This document shows positions 60,579 to 64,000 of a DNA stretch of 64,000 nt, piece after piece (positions within the stretch are counted from its first letter, which is position 1; every line of letters begins with the position of its first letter). Source of the stretch: Haloechinothrix sp033042135 (lineage in GTDB: Bacteria; Actinomycetota; Actinomycetes; Mycobacteriales; Pseudonocardiaceae). The position numbers and the translations under genes were made by a program. The stretch is from positions 62,001 through 126,000 of the forward strand of contig NZ_WBXM01000008.1 in the NCBI RefSeq assembly GCF_033042135.1. The letters run 5' to 3'. The notes under the pieces are model-generated. The model was not told where the DNA came from. It searched no databases and worked only from the letters and a program-made list of their open reading frames with translations.

Positions 60579-61568
60579 CTAGAACAGGGCGCTTGCCAGG
60601 TCCCTGCGCGCCTTGAGAACCCGCTCGTCGTTCGGGTCGAACAGCTCGAACAGCTCGACGAGGTGGTTGCGTACCCGGTCCCGATCGTCCCCCGCAGCGC
60701 CGCGGATGGTCCTGATAAGCCGGTCGAATCCCTGCTCGACCTGCTGCTGTGCCACCGCGAGGTCTGCCGCGGCCAGCTGCGCATCGATGTCACCAGGATC
60801 GGCGTCGGCGCGGGCGACGACCTGCGGGTCGATGCCCGAGGTGCGGGCGAGGAAGCGGGTCTGCCGCAGCGCGGCCACCGCCTCCTCGTTGTTCGGCTCG
60901 GCCTCGACGATCCGCTGGTAGGCCGCCTCCGCGGCGGCGAAGTCACCGCGTGCCAGTGCGTCCTCAGCCTCGGTGAACCGGGGATCCTCCTGCTCGTCCT
61001 GCTCCGCACCCTGCTGCGCGGCCTGCTCGGCGGCCGCGATACCGGGCAGCTTGTCCCGCAGCGCGTCGAGCAGCGTATTCAGCCAATTGCGGATCTCCTG
61101 CTCGCCGAGCGCCCCGCTGAACGCGTCCACCGGCTGGCCGCCTGCGACGGCGATCACCGTGGGCAGCGACTGGGCGCCGAACAGCTGCGCGATGCGCTGG
61201 TTGGCGTCGACATCGACCTTGGCGAGTACCCAGGAGCCGCCGTACTCGGCAGCGAGCTTCTCGAGCACCGGGCTCAGTTGTTTGCAAGGCTGACACCAGT
61301 CGGCCCAGAGATCGACCACGACCAGGGTGTTCCTGGACCGGTCCACCACCTCGGCCTGGAACGTCGATTCGGTGACATCGACGACCACACCACCGGCTGG
61401 CGCGGCATCCTGCGCCCCGCCACTGCCCGGCGTACCCTGCTGACGCGCCGCGTCAGCGCGTTGCTTGAGGCCGGAGAGGTCCACCGCACCCGACAGCGCG
61501 GCCGCGGCCGCTTGCTGGTTCGCTTGCCTACCTTGTTGTCCACCTGGCTGTCCACCTGCTTGTGTCAC
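60579..61568 (-). CDS. Thioredoxin-TPR protein (CnoX/YbbN-like)
   Basis: 329 residues: a Gln/Gly/Ala-rich N-terminus (1-45), a thioredoxin domain with DLWADWCQPCKQLSPVLEKLA (active CQPC), then a helical TPR-like region (EDALARGDFAAAEAAYQRIVEAEPNNEEAVAALRQTRFLAR and a second repeat) as in CnoX. CnoX of E. coli holds oxidised clients for GroEL. Here a true CxxC is kept, so redox activity is possible. GTG start with a weak site. Ends in the palindrome shared with the IclR gene. Confidence 0.88.
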   Translation of the reverse strand: MTQAGGQPGGQQGRQANQQAAAAALSGAVDLSGLKQRADAARQQGTPGSGGAQDAAPAGGVVVDVTESTFQAEVVDRSRNTLVVVDLWADWCQPCKQLSPVLEKLAAEYGGSWVLAKVDVDANQRIAQLFGAQSLPTVIAVAGGQPVDAFSGALGEQEIRNWLNTLLDALRDKLPGIAAAEQAAQQGAEQDEQEDPRFTEAEDALARGDFAAAEAAYQRIVEAEPNNEEAVAALRQTRFLARTSGIDPQVVARADADPGDIDAQLAAADLAVAQQQVEQGFDRLIRTIRGAAGDDRDRVRNHLVELFELFDPNDERVLKARRDLASALF

Positions 61569-61680
61569 GATCCCATCGTGACACGGATGACCACGCCGGA
61601 TCCTGCGAGGTCGCGGCGACGGCGAACCGGGATCCACCGGAATCCGAGCAGCCCTCTCCTTCGCTGGTAGTTTCAGGCGT

Positions 61681-62184
61681 ATGGACCGCAGCCCGCTCCC
61701 GTTCGACCCCATCGCTCGGGCCGCCGAGCTGTGGGAGGAGCAGATCGGCCCGTCGACGACGATGGCGGCCGTCACCGGCATCATGCGCGTGCAGCAGATC
61801 ATCCAGACCGCGGTCGATACCGCGCTGAAACCGCACGGATTGACGTTCGCCCGGTACGAAGCGCTCGTGTTGCTGACCTTCGCCCGACGCTCCAGCCTGC
61901 CCATGCGAGTGATGGGTGAGCGGTTGCAGCTGCACCCCACCAGCGTCACCAACATCGTCGACCGGCTCGAGCGGGACGGACTGGTGGTGCGCAAACCGCA
62001 CCCCACCGATCGCCGTACCACCCTCGTCGAGATCACCGAGGAGGGCCGCCTGCGCCGCAAGCAGGCAACCACGGCCGTCAACGAGATCGACTTCGGGCTG
62101 CACGGGCTCACCCACCGGCAGACCGAGCAGCTCATCGACCTGCTCACCCGGGTGCGCAAGGCTGCGGGCGACTTCCGTTCCTGA
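61681..62184 (+). CDS. MarR-family transcription regulator
   Basis: 167 residues. The winged helix shows LTFARYEALVLLTFARRSSLPMRVMGERLQLHPTSVTNIVDRLERDGLVVRKPHPTDRRTTLVEITEEGR, the MarR signature with the DRR wing. It is divergent from the thioredoxin gene and convergent with the acyltransferase. The regulated genes are not evident. No clear ribosome site, so possibly leaderless. Confidence 0.92.
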   Translation: MDRSPLPFDPIARAAELWEEQIGPSTTMAAVTGIMRVQQIIQTAVDTALKPHGLTFARYEALVLLTFARRSSLPMRVMGERLQLHPTSVTNIVDRLERDGLVVRKPHPTDRRTTLVEITEEGRLRRKQATTAVNEIDFGLHGLTHRQTEQLIDLLTRVRKAAGDFRS

Positions 62185-62254
62185 CGCGCGACAACCCGCC
62201 ACCGAGGTCCGGCGGCTCCGGCCGTGGTCACACTGCCAGGGCTGAGGGCCCGCC

Positions 62255-63703
62255 TTAGCTGTCACCCTCGCAGGCGTTGCGGAGGTTGGTGAACGCCTTG
62301 GCGATGGCATCGCCGAGCCCACCGACCTCACCGAGCACCTGCGGGTCCGCGAGCACCCCGATCCGCACACTGCCGCGGTAGACGGTGACCGCCACGGACA
62401 GTGCCTGACCGAGTGCCAGCGGAGCCAGTGGCCAGATCTGCCGCAGCCGGGCACCGTCCAGAGCTAACGGCACGTCTGGCAGCGGCACCGTGCTGACCAT
62501 CGTGTCGAACAGCAGCGGCGATACCTGCGCGGCCAACGGGGTCGTCACCCGATGCATCCCGGCGGGAACAGCTTCGGCGAGTAGCGGGAAGGCCCCCGCG
62601 CCCCGCTCGGGCCCGCGACGCTTGTTGCGCTGCATGGCACCGGTCACCATCCGGACTCGCTCGATCGGGTCTGTGGTCCCGGCTGGCAGGTCACACAAGT
62701 ATCCGGACAGGTGGTTACCACCCTCGCCCGCGGCGTCGCGCCTGCTCCGCACACTCACCGGAACGAACGCGCGCAGGTTCCATTCACTGCCTGCCGCGGC
62801 GCCGTCCCGGTTCCGGATCCAGTCGCCGAGTCCGCCCGCGATGACCGACAGCACCACATCGTTAAGTGTGCCTCCCGTCCATTTGCGTACGCGGTGCATC
62901 TCATCGGTGTCCAGCCGGACGAAGGCGGCTTCCCGCCGGGAGGATCCTGCCAGCATGCTGGTGACAGGGGAGCTGGCAGCCAGCGGCCGCACCGCGGCGA
63001 GCGTCGACAATGCCACGCCCGCCAGCCGCTCTACCCGCCTGCGCACCCCGGATGCCGCCGCGACCGCATCGGCTGCGGTGCCGGGCAAGTCCCGTAATGT
63101 GCGAGCGGCCCAGCCCGCCAACGCCGCGGGCCCCGGCAGCGTTGGCGGGGTTGATGGGTCCGAGTCGGCAGGCCGCGCCTGCCGCCCACGCCCTGGCGGC
63201 ACCCCGTCCAGCAGCGGCGCGGCCACCGAGAACGAACCGGCCGCGTCGGCGAGGGCGTGGTGCATCTTGAACACCACGGCGAACCGGCCGTGCGCCACGC
63301 CGCCGAACACGTGCGCCTCCCACGGCGGCCGGCCCTCGAGTAGCGGCTGTGCCATCACGGTCGCTGCGGCGGCTTCGAGCTGTTCCGGCTGGCCGGGACG
63401 GGCGAGCATGTGGGTATGGATGTGATCGGCGGGGTCGAAGGTCGGGCACCGGCGCCAGGCCTTGCCTGCCGGTGGCCACCAGGTGTCGGTCGCGGTTCTG
63501 GCCAGCTCCGGCACGGCAGCCGCCCGTTCGGCCAGCAGCCTGCCGATGCGGGCCGGATGGACCGGGCAGTCGGGTTCGAACACCAGCGCGGCGCCCAGGT
63601 GCATAGGGCGATGGCTGCCCTCGAGGCACAGGAACGACACATCCAGTCCGCTGAGCCGCGTGGCGGCGCGATCAACCGGCCCGCCAACCGAGCGAGCAAC
63701 CAC
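62255..63703 (-). CDS. Wax ester synthase/diacylglycerol acyltransferase-like protein
   Basis: 482-residue WS/DGAT-family enzyme, for making triacylglycerol or wax esters. Motif HHxxxDG-like: MHHALADAAG (catalytic His pair); the later MVSTVPLPDVPLALDG (NVPGP-like variant), and N-terminal LSGLDVSFLCLEG. The GTG of VVARSVGG was chosen because AAGGAGAGGG precedes it. Typical for lipid-storing actinobacteria. Confidence 0.9.
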   Translation of the reverse strand: MVARSVGGPVDRAATRLSGLDVSFLCLEGSHRPMHLGAALVFEPDCPVHPARIGRLLAERAAAVPELARTATDTWWPPAGKAWRRCPTFDPADHIHTHMLARPGQPEQLEAAAATVMAQPLLEGRPPWEAHVFGGVAHGRFAVVFKMHHALADAAGSFSVAAPLLDGVPPGRGRQARPADSDPSTPPTLPGPAALAGWAARTLRDLPGTAADAVAAASGVRRRVERLAGVALSTLAAVRPLAASSPVTSMLAGSSRREAAFVRLDTDEMHRVRKWTGGTLNDVVLSVIAGGLGDWIRNRDGAAAGSEWNLRAFVPVSVRSRRDAAGEGGNHLSGYLCDLPAGTTDPIERVRMVTGAMQRNKRRGPERGAGAFPLLAEAVPAGMHRVTTPLAAQVSPLLFDTMVSTVPLPDVPLALDGARLRQIWPLAPLALGQALSVAVTVYRGSVRIGVLADPQVLGEVGGLGDAIAKAFTNLRNACEGDS

Positions 63704-64000
63704 TGCCCTCTCCTTACGGTGTTCCGCAGTTGCCTCTCCACCCGATCGTCCGGGGACGCGCGAGCACGAACCGGGACCACGCCATCGCGCCCGAGCAGAA
63801 AAGCATCTATTGTCCACACTGAATAGCGGCACGACTCGAAGACGTCAAAGCGCACACGTACCGGGACCGCACCGGCACGTCCCCGAACTCGATGCGCCCC
63901 GCATGAGCCGGATTCCCGTACCGCACCCCAACGTAGTCGCGAGAAGCGCGTTAAGGTAATCCGCCGATCGGGTGCCATTGCTCCGAAAAGGTGTCGGGAT
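63704..64000 (-). other. Upstream region of the acyltransferase gene, window end
   Basis: About 110 bases of untranslated leader, the promoter, then about 150 bases to the edge with no gene I can support. Confidence 0.5.
63820..63848 (-). promoter_or_regulatory. Promoter of the WS/DGAT-like gene
   Basis: Minus-strand TTGACG, 17 bases, TATTCA: close to the primary sigma consensus. Predicted start about 110 bases before the GTG. Confidence 0.65.

Overview
The window is high-GC chromosomal DNA of an actinobacterium. The signs are frequent GTG/TTG starts, a WhiB-family regulator, a DUF397 protein, a RamB-type regulator beside isocitrate lyase, an NAD-dependent ligase with actinobacterial neighbours, and gene order like the Mycobacterium gltX-leuB-serA-ilvCNB-gatBAC-ligA-mnmA-iscS-etf block. 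A citramalate synthase between leuB and gltX and the overall gene style point to the Pseudonocardiaceae; that family assignment is an inference. I see no prophage, insertion sequence, CRISPR array or rRNA.

Layout. 1-3838: the end of a short-chain dehydrogenase and a three-gene TRAP transporter. 3822-8193: a membrane protein, tRNA-Glu and tRNA-Gln, a HAD hydrolase, gltX and an FAH-family enzyme. 8228-17415: branched-chain amino acid and serine genes (cimA, leuB, serA, a DUF397 gene, ilvC, ilvN, ilvB). Both cimA and ilvB are preceded by a short leader peptide and an intrinsic terminator arranged as a transcription attenuator. 17616-24254: a PH-like membrane protein, a WhiB protein, a PQQ-type sugar dehydrogenase lipoprotein, gatCAB and an ACT protein. 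24320-34167: an acetyltransferase, ligA, a conserved unknown, a MetE-like protein, mnmA, a cysteine desulfurase, an acyltransferase and housekeeping ETF. 34599-39243: the glyoxylate shunt (aceB, aceA) with divergent ramB and RamB-type boxes between aceA and ramB.

39315-50244: a nucleoside hydrolase, a two-gene ABC exporter behind an AT-rich promoter with an inverted repeat, a THUMP-like methyltransferase, an enoyl-CoA hydratase, a single ABC ATPase, alpha-glucan phosphorylase and a lipoprotein metallopeptidase.

50357-60508 is the most interesting stretch. It is a one-direction locus for folate-dependent demethylation: a stand-alone GcvT/DmdA-like methyltransferase, an atypical MetF-like protein, formate-THF ligase, a GntR/FCD regulator, a dimethylglycine-oxidase-like flavoprotein fused to a GcvT domain, a private ETF beta/alpha pair and an IclR regulator. 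The inferred route is: methyl groups of a quaternary or N-methylated compound go to THF, are oxidised, and leave as formate with ATP made by Fhs, while electrons from the flavoprotein go to its own ETF. The motif GTTGCGTA occurs in an 11-bp inverted repeat before the first gene and again over the -35 of the GntR gene, which suggests one regulator controls both.

60579-64000 holds a thioredoxin-TPR protein, a MarR regulator and a wax ester synthase/DGAT-type acyltransferase.
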